From positions 1-44,299 of the forward strand of contig CAMLOU010000014.1 of assembly GCA_946481735.1 (NCBI GenBank): DNA of 44,299 bases. The letters run 5' to 3'. A program made the translations under genes and the position numbers. A model generated the notes under the pieces. It searched no databases. It was not told the origin of the DNA and saw only the letters and a program-made list of their open reading frames with translations. This DNA comes from an uncultured Cellvibrio sp. (GTDB taxonomy: Bacteria > Pseudomonadota > Gammaproteobacteria > Pseudomonadales > Cellvibrionaceae). Below are positions 1 to 8,690 of this stretch, in pieces. Each line of letters starts with the position of its first letter. Within the stretch, counting starts at the first letter, position 1.

Positions 1-293
1 ACACGATCCAATAACACTTTCCAGTTGGCTTGTGCTTCCAGTTGTACACTCAAACCTTCATCATCGAAATAACCTAATTCATAGGCAACAGCGAGCGGCA
101 CCATATCGGTCAATTTAATAAAACCGAATTTCAAATCTTCTTTTTCCGAAGGCCCGAGCTTGGCGTGTGCGTGGGTGGCAGCCAGTGCAATGCAGCAGGT
201 CATTGCATAGGTGAATTGACGCAACACCTTGATAAAAAACGAGGCGTTCCCTGTTGGCTTATGTAAACCCTTGTACGTGAATGCGTTAACCAT
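1..293 (-). CDS. NrtA/CmpA-like nitrate-nitrite ABC transporter substrate-binding protein (partial, N-terminus only)
   Basis: Only the first 97 codons are present; the rest lies left of the window. The ATG at 293 is followed by a hydrophobic signal-like stretch ending in A-x-A (THAHA, about residue 42). The mature start contains [10 protein letters not shown], then [16 protein letters not shown] and [13 protein letters not shown]. This is the typical opening of the NrtA/NasF/CmpA periplasmic binding-protein family, which delivers nitrate, nitrite or bicarbonate to an inner-membrane ABC permease. Assignment to nitrate rather than bicarbonate is inference; the sigma54-like promoter upstream (412-429) would fit nitrogen control. 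A shorter start at the internal Met before [13 protein letters not shown] is possible. Confidence 0.75.
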   Translation of the reverse strand, partial: MVNAFTYKGLHKPTGNASFFIKVLRQFTYAMTCCIALAATHAHAKLGPSEKEDLKFGFIKLTDMVPLAVAYELGYFDDEGLSVQLEAQANWKVLLDR

Positions 294-739
294 AAAGCGC
301 TCCAATCTGATGTGCAAAAAGTAAAAATCATCACAAGGTATTTGGCGAATTCCTTCGAGTGACGTTGACGACTATCGAGGTGCAATGCGGACCGGTTGCT
401 ACAGGTGGTTATTCAAACTCTGTGCCAAATGCGATGTGCACAAAAAAATTCAGACGTAAAGCGAGTGAAAAAGGCGTTTTGCATAATTTTGCACTTATAT
501 GGATCGCGCCTTTCTGCAATGGGCTATTTTGGAGCTATGCTGTAAGGAGTTAATGTGCGCTATGGAAAAGCAAATTCATCTGCTGCCGCCCTTTTTTGGT
601 ACAGCCTGCGGCAGCGGGGATTTAAATAAGCGCGCTTGACTCCAAATAGTGGATAGCGCACTCGACGGGTGTGGTGGTGTTATCCGGTCGTGCTGGCAAT
701 GTACATAATGGATAAAAAAGTATTGCGAGTGAGAAAGGT
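294..739. other. Divergent intergenic region, 446 bp
   Basis: This stretch separates the leftward NrtA-like gene from the rightward lipoprotein gene. Apart from the sigma54-like site at 412-429 I see no convincing gene. A 64-codon rightward frame at 359-553 has no family resemblance and poor composition. No tRNA, terminator or repeat was recognised. Confidence 0.5.
412..429 (-). promoter_or_regulatory. Candidate sigma54 (-24/-12) promoter for the NrtA-like gene
   Basis: On the minus strand the sequence TTGGCACAGAGTTTGAA has GG and GA separated by exactly 10 bases, against the consensus TTGGCAC-N5-TTGC(A/T). The -24 half is perfect; the -12 half reads TTGA instead of TTGC. It would leave a leader of about 110 bases. 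Nitrate assimilation genes are commonly under NtrC/sigma54 control, so the context supports it, but no clear NtrC site was identified. Confidence 0.4.
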
Positions 740-1882
740 ATGCGAAAAGAATTGCTGAATCAGTGGGTTAGGATTGCGGCGCTGTACCTGGGCGTCCTCC
801 TGGCTGGTTGCGCCACTGTTTTACCGGGTAACGGTGAGAAACCGGATGCGCATTTACTCAACCTGGCCCTGAGTGGTGAGCCTTTGTTGGGCCATCCCTA
901 TACGGAGGCGGAGCTGCCCGAGCGGCAATTATTTGAACTCACCCCGGCCATGCGCGACTTTGCCGAGCGACACACAGCCGGCATCAAAGGCGACTTTGCA
1001 CGTGCCCGTGCCTTGCACAATGCGTTGCTGACGCCGAGCGTCGCCGGCGGCCATGGGATTACCTACTCCGCCTTTTACACCCTGACCGGCGCGGATGCCT
1101 TTGAGGAGCGTCAGGCCAACTGCCTCAGCTTTACCTTGTTATATGTCACCATGGCGCGCCACGTTGGTCTGGATGCCTATGTCAATGAAGTGGACCTGCC
1201 GCCTACCTGGGATTTGCGCAACCAGGACGCGTTTTTGTTTTTGCGGCACGTCAACTCCAAGGTGAAGTTGCGTCGCGACGAAGTCGTTATTGATCTGGAG
1301 ATGAACCGTTACAGCAGCACCTATGACCAGCGCCTGATCCCGGAAAAACTCGCTGCTGCCCAGTTTTACAACAATCGCGGCATGGAGTTATCCGCCGAGG
1401 GTAAATTCAAAGAGGCGTTCCTGCATCTGCGCAAAGCTTTGCTGCTGGATCACGAGCAAAGTTATATCTGGAACAACCTGGCCACCGTCTATCGACGCAA
1501 TGGCTATTTAAAAGAGGCCGAAGCGCTCTACCTCCAGGGCTTGCACATTGATAGCGGCGACTTGACCATCATCAGCAATCTCAGTGGCCTGTATCGGCAA
1601 CTGGAGGAATCGGAAAAGGCAGATACCTTTTTTCGGCTGGCAGAGCGCCACCGCAACAACAACCCTTACTTCCTGTACTACGAAGCCAATAAGTCACTGG
1701 AGTCGGGTGATCCCGAGCAAGCCCGCGACCTGTTGAAAAAAGCTATCAGCAAAGAAAAAGCCGAAGTGCGCTTCTATGATCTCGGGGTAAAGATCTATGA
1801 AGCCCTGGGCGATCAGAAACAGGCCGACGCCATGCGCAAGCGTGCCACCCAGCGGCGCGAAGCACTCATTTCCCCCTCCTGA
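740..1882 (+). CDS. Lipoprotein with transglutaminase-like and TPR domains
   Basis: A 380-residue protein. The N-terminus is a lipoprotein signal: positive residues, hydrophobic core and lipobox L-A-G-C with Cys24, so it should be membrane-anchored. Residues about 85-190 resemble a transglutaminase-like (papain-fold) domain, with a plausible triad of Cys128 (in ANCLSF), His170 (LRHVN) and Asp185 (VIDLE). Residues about 200-370 form TPR-type helical repeats (FYNNRGMELSAEGKFKEAF, then IWNNLATVYRRNGYLKEAE). Such proteins usually act as envelope proteases or scaffolds. The substrate is unknown, and the gene is not obviously linked to the sigma-factor operon that starts 83 bp downstream. Confidence 0.75.
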   Translation: MRKELLNQWVRIAALYLGVLLAGCATVLPGNGEKPDAHLLNLALSGEPLLGHPYTEAELPERQLFELTPAMRDFAERHTAGIKGDFARARALHNALLTPSVAGGHGITYSAFYTLTGADAFEERQANCLSFTLLYVTMARHVGLDAYVNEVDLPPTWDLRNQDAFLFLRHVNSKVKLRRDEVVIDLEMNRYSSTYDQRLIPEKLAAAQFYNNRGMELSAEGKFKEAFLHLRKALLLDHEQSYIWNNLATVYRRNGYLKEAEALYLQGLHIDSGDLTIISNLSGLYRQLEESEKADTFFRLAERHRNNNPYFLYYEANKSLESGDPEQARDLLKKAISKEKAEVRFYDLGVKIYEALGDQKQADAMRKRATQRREALISPS

Positions 1883-1964
1883 TATTTTTTTCGCACCCTC
1901 ATGGCGGAAAAGATCGGCTCAATCGTCTGGTAGTGGATGGAAATGCTTTTACCGGCCCTGAATT

Positions 1965-2564
1965 ATGTCTAATAACGAAAACGTCAACAGCGTGTTTATA
2001 GCCCTGAGAACGACCCTGGCGCGGGCGGTTTCGCATATTGTGCCGCCCCGTGAGGTCGAGGACATCGTGCAGGAAACCTATGTGCGGGTCTGCCAGGTCG
2101 GCGAGCGGGATGATATCCATCATCCACGTTCCTTTATGTTGCGCACGGCGCGCAATCTGGCTTTGGATCATCGCAAACGCTCCGAAAGCCGGCTGGCGGA
2201 CAGCATGGAAGACTTGCAGGAGGATCTGCAGGAATTGGCCACCGGTGCCGATGACACCTATGACCGCGTCGCGGCCAACCAGGAATTTGGCCACTTCTGC
2301 GAGGCCGTCCGCCAGTTGCCGCAGCAGTGTCGCAAGGCCTTCGTGTTGCGCAAGGTGTACGGCTATTCTCAAAAGGAGATTGCGGTGAGCCTGGGGATCA
2401 GTGAGAACACGGTGGAAAAACATATCGCCATGGGTATCAAACGCTGTACCGGATTTATGATGGCGCTGACGTCCGGTCAGCCGCAAAAAAGTAAGGGTCT
2501 AACGGCCGAGGCGCTTCCCCCTGAAGAAGCACCATTGGCACAAGCAGGTGTGAGTCATGAGTAA
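1965..2564 (+). CDS. ECF RNA polymerase sigma factor, FecI-like
   Basis: A 199-residue sigma-70 family ECF factor. Region 2 is visible around VEDIVQETYVRVCQ and SFMLRTARNLALDHRKR. Region 4 is LPQQCRKAFVLRKVYGYSQKEIAVSLGISENTVEKHI, an H-T-H of the FecI type. It overlaps the following fecR-like gene by 8 bases, implying translational coupling, and an STN-domain TonB receptor follows. This is the arrangement of FecI/FecR/FecA cell-surface signalling: substrate binding at the receptor releases the sigma factor from FecR control to transcribe the receptor cluster. The C-terminal tail of about 30 residues after region 4 is unremarkable. Confidence 0.9.
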   Translation: MSNNENVNSVFIALRTTLARAVSHIVPPREVEDIVQETYVRVCQVGERDDIHHPRSFMLRTARNLALDHRKRSESRLADSMEDLQEDLQELATGADDTYDRVAANQEFGHFCEAVRQLPQQCRKAFVLRKVYGYSQKEIAVSLGISENTVEKHIAMGIKRCTGFMMALTSGQPQKSKGLTAEALPPEEAPLAQAGVSHE

Positions 2565-3567
2565 GGTGGTGGAATTTTCCAATAAAGAGCAGATTCACGA
2601 GCAAGCCAGCCTCTGGGTTGCGCGGCTGGATCGTGGTTTGAGTGAGGAGGAACAGCAAAGTCTCGCGGATTGGGTGCGGCAAAGCCGTGAGCATCGGCGG
2701 GTATTATTCGAGATGGCCGCGCTCTGGGATCGCATGGACAGTCTCGCCCGGCTGGCCGATTTATTTGATGCGCCCCAACGCGCAAAACCGCGCGCGCGAG
2801 TGTATCTGACCATGGCGGCATCGGTCATGTTGACCGCGCTGGCCTTTGCCTGGAGCTGGACGTACCTCGCCGGGCGTCCTGCGTTGATGGATAAACACTA
2901 TGAAACGGCTATCGGCGAACATTCCACCATCAACCTGCCCGACGGCTCGCTGCTGGTGTTGAACACCAACACGCGGGTGATGGTGACCTACGAGCCCGAC
3001 TACCGTTTATTTATTCTGGAGCGCGGCGAGATCCATGTCGATGTGGCGCACGATAATGCACGTCCTTTGAGCGTGATGGCCGGTGACCGGGTTGTGCAGG
3101 CGATCGGCACGGCGTTTAACATCAAGATGTTCAATGAGCGCGAAGTCGAATTATTGGTGACCGATGGCAAAGTACGGGTAGCCAAACGGCCAGGCGCGTC
3201 GACGGACATTCATGCGCCGACGCGCCTGGCGGAAACAGACATGGCCGTGGCTAAAGGTGAAAAGGTCGTGTTGGGTTCGGCGCAGGAAACGATTGCGCAG
3301 GTGGCTGAAGCCGATATCGCGGCACAGCTAAGTTGGCGGCAGGGCAATTTAATCTTTCGCGGTGAAAGCCTCGAACAGGCACTGGCGGAAATAACCCGTT
3401 ATACCTCGGTTGAGTTTGAAGTCATGGATGAACAGATCAGGCACGCGCGCATTGCCGGTTTATTCAAGGCGGGCGACGTAGACGGTTTATTAGCGACCTT
3501 AACCCGCAACTTTAATATTGAAAGCGAACGTCTGGATGACAATAAGATCCTGTTGCGCGCCCGCTGA
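2557..3567 (+). CDS. FecR-family transmembrane anti-sigma/sigma regulator
   Basis: A 336-residue protein with the standard FecR layout. The cytoplasmic N-terminal sigma-interacting domain (DUF4880 type) contains ASLWVARLDRGLSEEEQQ and WVRQSREHRRVLFEM. One transmembrane segment lies at about residues 87-111 (VYLTMAASVMLTALAFAWSW). The periplasmic FecR domain follows (IGEHSTINLPDGSLLVLNTN). A C-terminal STN-like part (FRGESLEQALAEITRYTSVEF) should contact the receptor. The gene overlaps the sigma gene by 8 bases. It is followed by a 105-bp gap holding a small GC-rich hairpin (3628-3642) before the receptor. The role is to relay ligand occupancy of the TonB receptor to the sigma factor. Confidence 0.9.
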   Translation: MSKVVEFSNKEQIHEQASLWVARLDRGLSEEEQQSLADWVRQSREHRRVLFEMAALWDRMDSLARLADLFDAPQRAKPRARVYLTMAASVMLTALAFAWSWTYLAGRPALMDKHYETAIGEHSTINLPDGSLLVLNTNTRVMVTYEPDYRLFILERGEIHVDVAHDNARPLSVMAGDRVVQAIGTAFNIKMFNEREVELLVTDGKVRVAKRPGASTDIHAPTRLAETDMAVAKGEKVVLGSAQETIAQVAEADIAAQLSWRQGNLIFRGESLEQALAEITRYTSVEFEVMDEQIRHARIAGLFKAGDVDGLLATLTRNFNIESERLDDNKILLRAR

Positions 3568-3672
3568 AAAATTCCCCCTGTCTTGCTTGTTGTGCTGTGA
3601 GTAAAACCTTACACTCCGCCCATGCGCGTCGCATCCTGCGACATCGATTCATGACAATAATTATTCAAAAAA

Positions 3673-6600
3673 ATGTCTTCGACTTTATGGCGGAAAAAAA
3701 ACGCTCATTCGTCTATTCAGCAGGCGAGCAACACGCTCGCTTCTGAAGGACACGAAGCGGCGATTTTTACCTCGTTGCGCTGTGCTCTGTTCATGATGCT
3801 GAGTTCCGCAACCTGGGCTGAAGACGCGCACCTTGGCACAATAATCCCTTTCGATATCCCTCAGCAACGAGCGGATCTATCGCTCATCGAGTTCGCCAAA
3901 CAAGCCAACATTACGTTGATCTTTCCGTTTGATGCAGCAATGGAAGTCACCGCAAATCCGTTGGTGGGTCGTTATTCCATCGAAGAAGCCGTCAAGTTGT
4001 TATTGGCGAATACGCGATTGAAGGTGAGCGTCGGTGAGGATGGTCAGCTCATGATTACGAGCAATCAGACTCAAGGGGAAATCGATTCCATGCACACTAA
4101 AAATAAATTATCGAGTGCTATTCTCGGCATACTGTCATCCATGGCTGCCTCGCCATCACTCGCGCAGGATGATGCCAGTTCTGTGGAGGAAGTGTTGGTC
4201 ACCGGTATTCGCGGCAGCTTACAACGATCCATGGATGTGAAGCGCGATGCACCCGGTGTGGTAGATGCCATTTCGGCGGAAGACATCGGTAAATTTCCGG
4301 ACACGAACCTGGCCGAATCCTTACAGCGTATTACCGGTGTTTCCATCGACCGTTCCGGTGGAGAAGGGCAGTTAATCACGGTGCGCGGTTTCGGCCCGGA
4401 ATTTAATACTGTATTGGTAAATGGCCGCCAGATTGCCTCAGAAAATGATTCGCGCGCGTTCAGTTTTGATACGCTCGCGTCGGAATTGGTGAGCGGTTTG
4501 AATGTGCATAAAACGTCTACGGCGACCATGCAGTCCGGCGGTATCGGCGCCACCGTGAATGTTCAAACCGCACGACCTTTTGATATGAACGGTTTTAAAG
4601 TCGCCGGTAGCGTGAAAGCCCTGGTCGATGAAAACAGTGAATCCACCTCGCCGCAATTCTCCGGTTTGATCAGCAATACATTTAATGAAGATACCTTCGG
4701 GGTGTTGCTGGCGTTGTCATACCAGGAGCGTGAAACTCGCCTGAATCAGGCGCAGATGGATGGCTGGCTGGAAAATGTCGGTATTCCCACGACAGAATTA
4801 AATGGCGGCGCCGGTGTCCCGGAGGGCTCCACGATTTTCTCGCCGCGCAACTACGATCACAAAGTCACTTTTGAAGAGCGTACGCGCACCAACGGTTCAC
4901 TGGTATTGCAATTCGCTCCATCAGATACCTTGACCCTCACCACCGATCTACTCTATTCCGACTTCGATGTGGAAACCAACGCGCTGTCGTACGGCCACTG
5001 GTTTACCGCACCGAACATTACCGATGCGGTGACAGATGAAAATGGCACGGTGATTGATTTGCGTCAGGAAGTGGGTTTGGCGACGGACATGCACGCCAAG
5101 AAATTTGATCGCCTGACCGAAACTTTCCTGTTTGGTTTTAATGCCGATTGGGACGTAACAGAAAACCTGAATGTAAATTTTGATGCGAGCTTTTCCAACG
5201 CCGAGCGCGAAGCTAATAACGGCGGTGGCGATCAACTGTCGCTGATCGGTTACGCCAACCGCGTCCGCTTCCAGGTTGACGATGCAATTTTGCCCGTGGC
5301 CAGCGAATTTGAAACGGCCAATCCGGCTATTTATTCGGGGCAACAGGAACTGGACGGTACCGCGTATCTTGATCCATCCGACCCAAATTACGAGCCACCG
5401 GCCGGTGTGCAGGATTTCCTCAGTAAAGAGAACAGTCGCGCTCATGTGATGCTGCGCCGGGGGTGGGCAGTGGAAGACGATGTGACCCAGCTAAAACTGG
5501 ACGGCACCTGGGATGAAGGCAGCACCAGCGGTCTGGTGAAAGCAAAATTCGGAGCGATGTTTTCCAACGAAACCAAAACACTGGAGCGTTGGGATAATGA
5601 AGGCGTGGGTATCCATTGTACCTATTGCGGTTATCCTGATTTGCCGGAAATTCCGGCGGACATGCAATACGTGTTTGATGCCGGCAGCGATTTTTTAAGT
5701 GATGTCAGCGGCAGTGGCAGAATGCCGACGCAATGGCTGGCCCACGACGGTGAAGAAAATTTTGCGTTCCTGGAGCAGTATTATCAAAGCGTCAATGGTG
5801 AATCCATCAGTTTTGATGCGGTGCGTCGCGATAACTCTTTTGAAGTGGAAGAAGAAACCATCTCGGTGTACCTGGAAGTGGACTTTGCGGGCGAGCTGGG
5901 CGGTATGCCCATCGCGGCAACAACCGGTGTGCGCGTGGAAAGTACCGATACCCAGGTTGATGGAACCCAGGCGCCGATCATCGGTTTAACCATCCTCGAC
6001 GAAACGGAAATGCTGGCGCAGTACGGTCCCGCCGAACCGATTAACGCCAAGACCAGTTACGACGCTATCCTGCCCAACATGAGCGTCAAACTGAATATCA
6101 CCGACGACATGATTGTGCGCGCCGCCGCCTCAAAAACCATGACGCGCCCAACGTTGAACAGCATGGCCCCGGTCACCGTCATCACCACCACGCGCCAGGG
6201 CGGCGATTTAACCTCAACCAGCGGTAACGCCGCGCTTGAGCCTTTCGAGTCGGATAATCTGGATCTGTCCTGGGAATGGTATTACGGCGATGCGAGTTAC
6301 GTGTCTGTCGGTTACTTCAAAAAAGATGTAGCGAATTTTATCGTCAACTCGCTGGAAGACATTACCTTCACCCTGCCCAACGGCGACACCTTGTTAGACC
6401 CCTCAACGGGTGACGATACCGGTGCGCCGGATGCTAACGACACCGCCGCCGTCTTTACCAACACGCTACCCAACAACGGCGAAACGGCAACGGTAGATGG
6501 TGTGGAATTCGGTGTACAACACACCTTCAGCGATACCGGTTTCGGTATGATGTTTAACGCTACCCTGGTGGACAGCGATGCCGAACTCGATCCAGCCAAT

Positions 6601-6939
6601 GTTGAGCAAGTCTTCGCACTCACCGGTCTTAGCGATTCGTACAACGTCGTGGGCTTTTATGAGCAGGGACCATTCCAGATTCGCCTGGCCTACAACCGTC
6701 GTGATGATTTTGTGCAGTCACTGACACAACTCAACGGCGATGGCCCGACCATTGTGGAAGATTATGAGCAGTGGGATATCAGCGCAAGTTACGACGTTAC
6801 CGATGATATTTCGATCTTCGCTGAAGGGTTAAACCTCACCGAAGAATATGTTCATAAACGCGGACGCTACGCCAATCAACTGTTATTAGTTGAAGATAGC
6901 GGAAGACGCTGGACAGTGGGTGTACGCGCAAGCTTTTAA
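3673..6939 (+). CDS. TonB-dependent receptor with N-terminal STN signalling domain
   Basis: A 1088-residue outer-membrane receptor. Residues about 31-49 resemble a signal peptide ending ATWA. Residues 56-132 form the STN (FecA-type signalling) domain: IPFDIPQQRADLSLIEFAKQ, then GRYSIEEAVKLLL and MITSNQ. The TonB-box/plug start is VEEVLVTG at 171-178, followed by plug motifs DAISAEDIGKFPDTNLAESL and VRGFGPEFNTVLVNGRQ. The beta-barrel ends in a C-terminal Phe (VGVRASF). The odd feature is residues 140-165, which look like a second complete signal peptide between STN and plug. The gene sits downstream of fecI/fecR-like genes and upstream of halogenase, SapC and DUF6445 genes, a set seen around carbohydrate receptors. 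The ligand cannot be read from sequence. The ATG at 3673 lacks a clear ribosome site. Confidence 0.9.
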   Translation: MSSTLWRKKNAHSSIQQASNTLASEGHEAAIFTSLRCALFMMLSSATWAEDAHLGTIIPFDIPQQRADLSLIEFAKQANITLIFPFDAAMEVTANPLVGRYSIEEAVKLLLANTRLKVSVGEDGQLMITSNQTQGEIDSMHTKNKLSSAILGILSSMAASPSLAQDDASSVEEVLVTGIRGSLQRSMDVKRDAPGVVDAISAEDIGKFPDTNLAESLQRITGVSIDRSGGEGQLITVRGFGPEFNTVLVNGRQIASENDSRAFSFDTLASELVSGLNVHKTSTATMQSGGIGATVNVQTARPFDMNGFKVAGSVKALVDENSESTSPQFSGLISNTFNEDTFGVLLALSYQERETRLNQAQMDGWLENVGIPTTELNGGAGVPEGSTIFSPRNYDHKVTFEERTRTNGSLVLQFAPSDTLTLTTDLLYSDFDVETNALSYGHWFTAPNITDAVTDENGTVIDLRQEVGLATDMHAKKFDRLTETFLFGFNADWDVTENLNVNFDASFSNAEREANNGGGDQLSLIGYANRVRFQVDDAILPVASEFETANPAIYSGQQELDGTAYLDPSDPNYEPPAGVQDFLSKENSRAHVMLRRGWAVEDDVTQLKLDGTWDEGSTSGLVKAKFGAMFSNETKTLERWDNEGVGIHCTYCGYPDLPEIPADMQYVFDAGSDFLSDVSGSGRMPTQWLAHDGEENFAFLEQYYQSVNGESISFDAVRRDNSFEVEEETISVYLEVDFAGELGGMPIAATTGVRVESTDTQVDGTQAPIIGLTILDETEMLAQYGPAEPINAKTSYDAILPNMSVKLNITDDMIVRAAASKTMTRPTLNSMAPVTVITTTRQGGDLTSTSGNAALEPFESDNLDLSWEWYYGDASYVSVGYFKKDVANFIVNSLEDITFTLPNGDTLLDPSTGDDTGAPDANDTAAVFTNTLPNNGETATVDGVEFGVQHTFSDTGFGMMFNATLVDSDAELDPANVEQVFALTGLSDSYNVVGFYEQGPFQIRLAYNRRDDFVQSLTQLNGDGPTIVEDYEQWDISASYDVTDDISIFAEGLNLTEEYVHKRGRYANQLLLVEDSGRRWTVGVRASF

Positions 6940-6970
6940 AACGTTTTTAACAATGCCAGTTGAGGCACAG

Positions 6971-7074
6971 CAGGGATAGCGGTGAGTATGCGAGACCATC
7001 GCCGGCATGGATGCCGGTGATGAGCCTACAGGGATGTATTCACGGCGAGTCTCGCATACTCACCGCTATTCCTG
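6971..7074 (+). repeat. Structured intergenic element, copy A (outer helix with two NGGA hairpins)
   Basis: The 26-base arms at 6971-6996 and 7049-7074 are complementary, with one G-T wobble. Directly inside is an 11-bp hairpin (6997-7007/7012-7022) with loop TGGA. After it comes AGCC and the mini-hairpin TACA-GGGA-TGTA, then TTCACGGCGA. The same architecture with different helix sequences occurs at 11183-11276. It lies between the TonB receptor (ends 6939) and the halogenase start (7119), on the transcribed strand. The segment TACAGGGATGT matches the CsrA/RsmA in-vitro selection consensus RUACARGGAUGU. An RNA-level role is inferred; a DNA-level repeat cannot be excluded. Confidence 0.8.
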
Positions 7075-7118
7075 CCCCCATGGCGCAACCAATATCGTTT
7101 AGAAAACATGAAAGAATA

Positions 7119-8672
7119 ATGAACAAAAAAACAAAATCCATTGTGGTTGTTGGTGGTGGAACGGCGGGGTGGATCACCGCTGGCCGTATTGCTGCCATGC
7201 ACAAAGCCAATCAGCCGGATGGTGTTCAAGTTATGTTAATCGAATCACCCAACATACCAATTATTGGGGTTGGTGAAGGTACCTGGCCGACTATGCGCAA
7301 TACCTTAATCAGATTGGGTATTTCCGAAACCGATTTCATTCGCGAGTGCGATGCGTCTTTCAAGCAAGGCGCAAAGTTTGCGCGCTGGGTTGATGGGTCA
7401 GATACGGATTTTTATTACCACCCTTTAATGCTTCCTCAAGGTTTTGGCAAGGTTAACCTCGCGCCTTACTGGCAACAGCATCGCCACAACGGGCTGGAAG
7501 GACAATCATTTTCCGCCGCGGTTTGTTTTCAGGAAGCAATCTGTGAGCAGGGTTTGGCACCCAAGACGATCACCACGCCGGAATTTAGCGCGATGGCGAA
7601 CTACGCCTACCATTTAAATGCCGGAAAATTTTCATCGTTTTTGCAAAAGCATTGTTGTGAAAAATTGGGTGTAAAACATATTCTTGCCGATGTGACGGCT
7701 GTTCACTCAGCAGAAAATGGTGATATCGCTGCCGTTGAAACACAGCAGGCTGGGCGTATTGAGGGCGATCTTTTTGTTGATTGCACCGGTTTTTCCGCGT
7801 TGCTATTGGGTAAACATTTCGAGGTGCCTTGGGTAGATTGCAGCGATGTGTTATTCATTGATCGCGCCCTGGCGGTACAGGTACCTTACACGGACGAAGA
7901 TGCGCCCATTGCATCGCATACCATCTCCACCGCGCAGGAGGCAGGGTGGATTTGGGATATTGGCTTGCAACATCGTCGCGGTATTGGCCATGTGTATGCC
8001 AGCGGATACACAACAGAAGCGCAAGCGTTGCAGCGCCTGGCGGATTATGTCGGGCCACTGTTTGATGAGTCGGCGGTGCGGCGTATTCCGATCAAGTCAG
8101 GCCATCGGCAATTATTCTGGAAAAATAATTGCGTTGCCGTGGGGTTGTCGGCGGGATTCCTGGAGCCACTGGAAGCCTCGGCGCTGGTGCTGGTGGAATT
8201 ATCGGCAACCATGATCGCAGAGCAATTGCCGGCGTGTCGCGCTATTATGGATATCACCGCCAGGCGGTTTAATGATACCTTTCGTTATCGTTGGCAACGG
8301 ATTATTGATTTCCTGAAATTGCATTACATCCTCAGCAAGCGCACGGATAATGCCTTCTGGATTGATAACCGCGATCCGCAGACGATTCCGGAAACCTTGC
8401 AGGAGCTCATGCAGTTGTGGCGCTATCAGTCACCCTGGGATCACGACTTCACCAGTAACAACGAAGTCTTTCCGGCGGCGAGTTATCAGTACGTGCTCTA
8501 CGGTATGGGTTTTGAAACCGATACGGCGTTTCAGCAACACCATTGGGATGAAGCGCAAGCACGCGAGCAATTACACAAAAACCGTAAGCATATCGAGCAG
8601 GCCTTGCGCCAGTTGCCTGGCAATCGCGAATTATTAAAGCGGATTCATCAATACGGTTTGCAAACTCTTTAA
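7119..8672 (+). CDS. Tryptophan-halogenase-family flavoprotein (first copy)
   Basis: 517 residues from the ATG at 7119; an in-frame extension to 6960 would run through the structured element and is rejected. The FAD-binding motif is VVVGGGTAGWITAG at residues 9-22. The catalytic Lys equivalent to Lys79 of PrnA is likely Lys82 in ASFKQGAKF. The conserved Glu is in AGFLEPLE (about 346-352). The diagnostic WxWxIP motif is present as WIWDIG (277-282), with the Pro replaced. These are the marks of flavin-dependent halogenases, which need a reduced-flavin partner to make HOCl; no flavin reductase is nearby. It lies between a TonB receptor and sapC (18-bp gap), so a role on an imported ligand or the receptor is more likely than indole halogenation. 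It is clearly paralogous to 24550-26097. Confidence 0.85.
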   Translation: MNKKTKSIVVVGGGTAGWITAGRIAAMHKANQPDGVQVMLIESPNIPIIGVGEGTWPTMRNTLIRLGISETDFIRECDASFKQGAKFARWVDGSDTDFYYHPLMLPQGFGKVNLAPYWQQHRHNGLEGQSFSAAVCFQEAICEQGLAPKTITTPEFSAMANYAYHLNAGKFSSFLQKHCCEKLGVKHILADVTAVHSAENGDIAAVETQQAGRIEGDLFVDCTGFSALLLGKHFEVPWVDCSDVLFIDRALAVQVPYTDEDAPIASHTISTAQEAGWIWDIGLQHRRGIGHVYASGYTTEAQALQRLADYVGPLFDESAVRRIPIKSGHRQLFWKNNCVAVGLSAGFLEPLEASALVLVELSATMIAEQLPACRAIMDITARRFNDTFRYRWQRIIDFLKLHYILSKRTDNAFWIDNRDPQTIPETLQELMQLWRYQSPWDHDFTSNNEVFPAASYQYVLYGMGFETDTAFQQHHWDEAQAREQLHKNRKHIEQALRQLPGNRELLKRIHQYGLQTL

Positions 8673-8690
8673 CTGAATTGGAATGACCAG

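Noticed and set aside
359..553. Rightward 64-codon open frame
   Set aside because: No family resemblance or ribosome site; it overlaps the promoter region of the NrtA-like gene.
1899..2486. Leftward 195-codon frame opposite the fecI-like gene
   Set aside because: Shadow of a confidently identified sigma factor; composition (His/Arg/Gln-rich) is typical of antisense frames.
6960..7118. N-terminal extension of the first halogenase gene
   Set aside because: The extension is encoded by the structured palindromic element and is not homologous to the family; the ATG at 7119 gives the normal FAD-motif distance.
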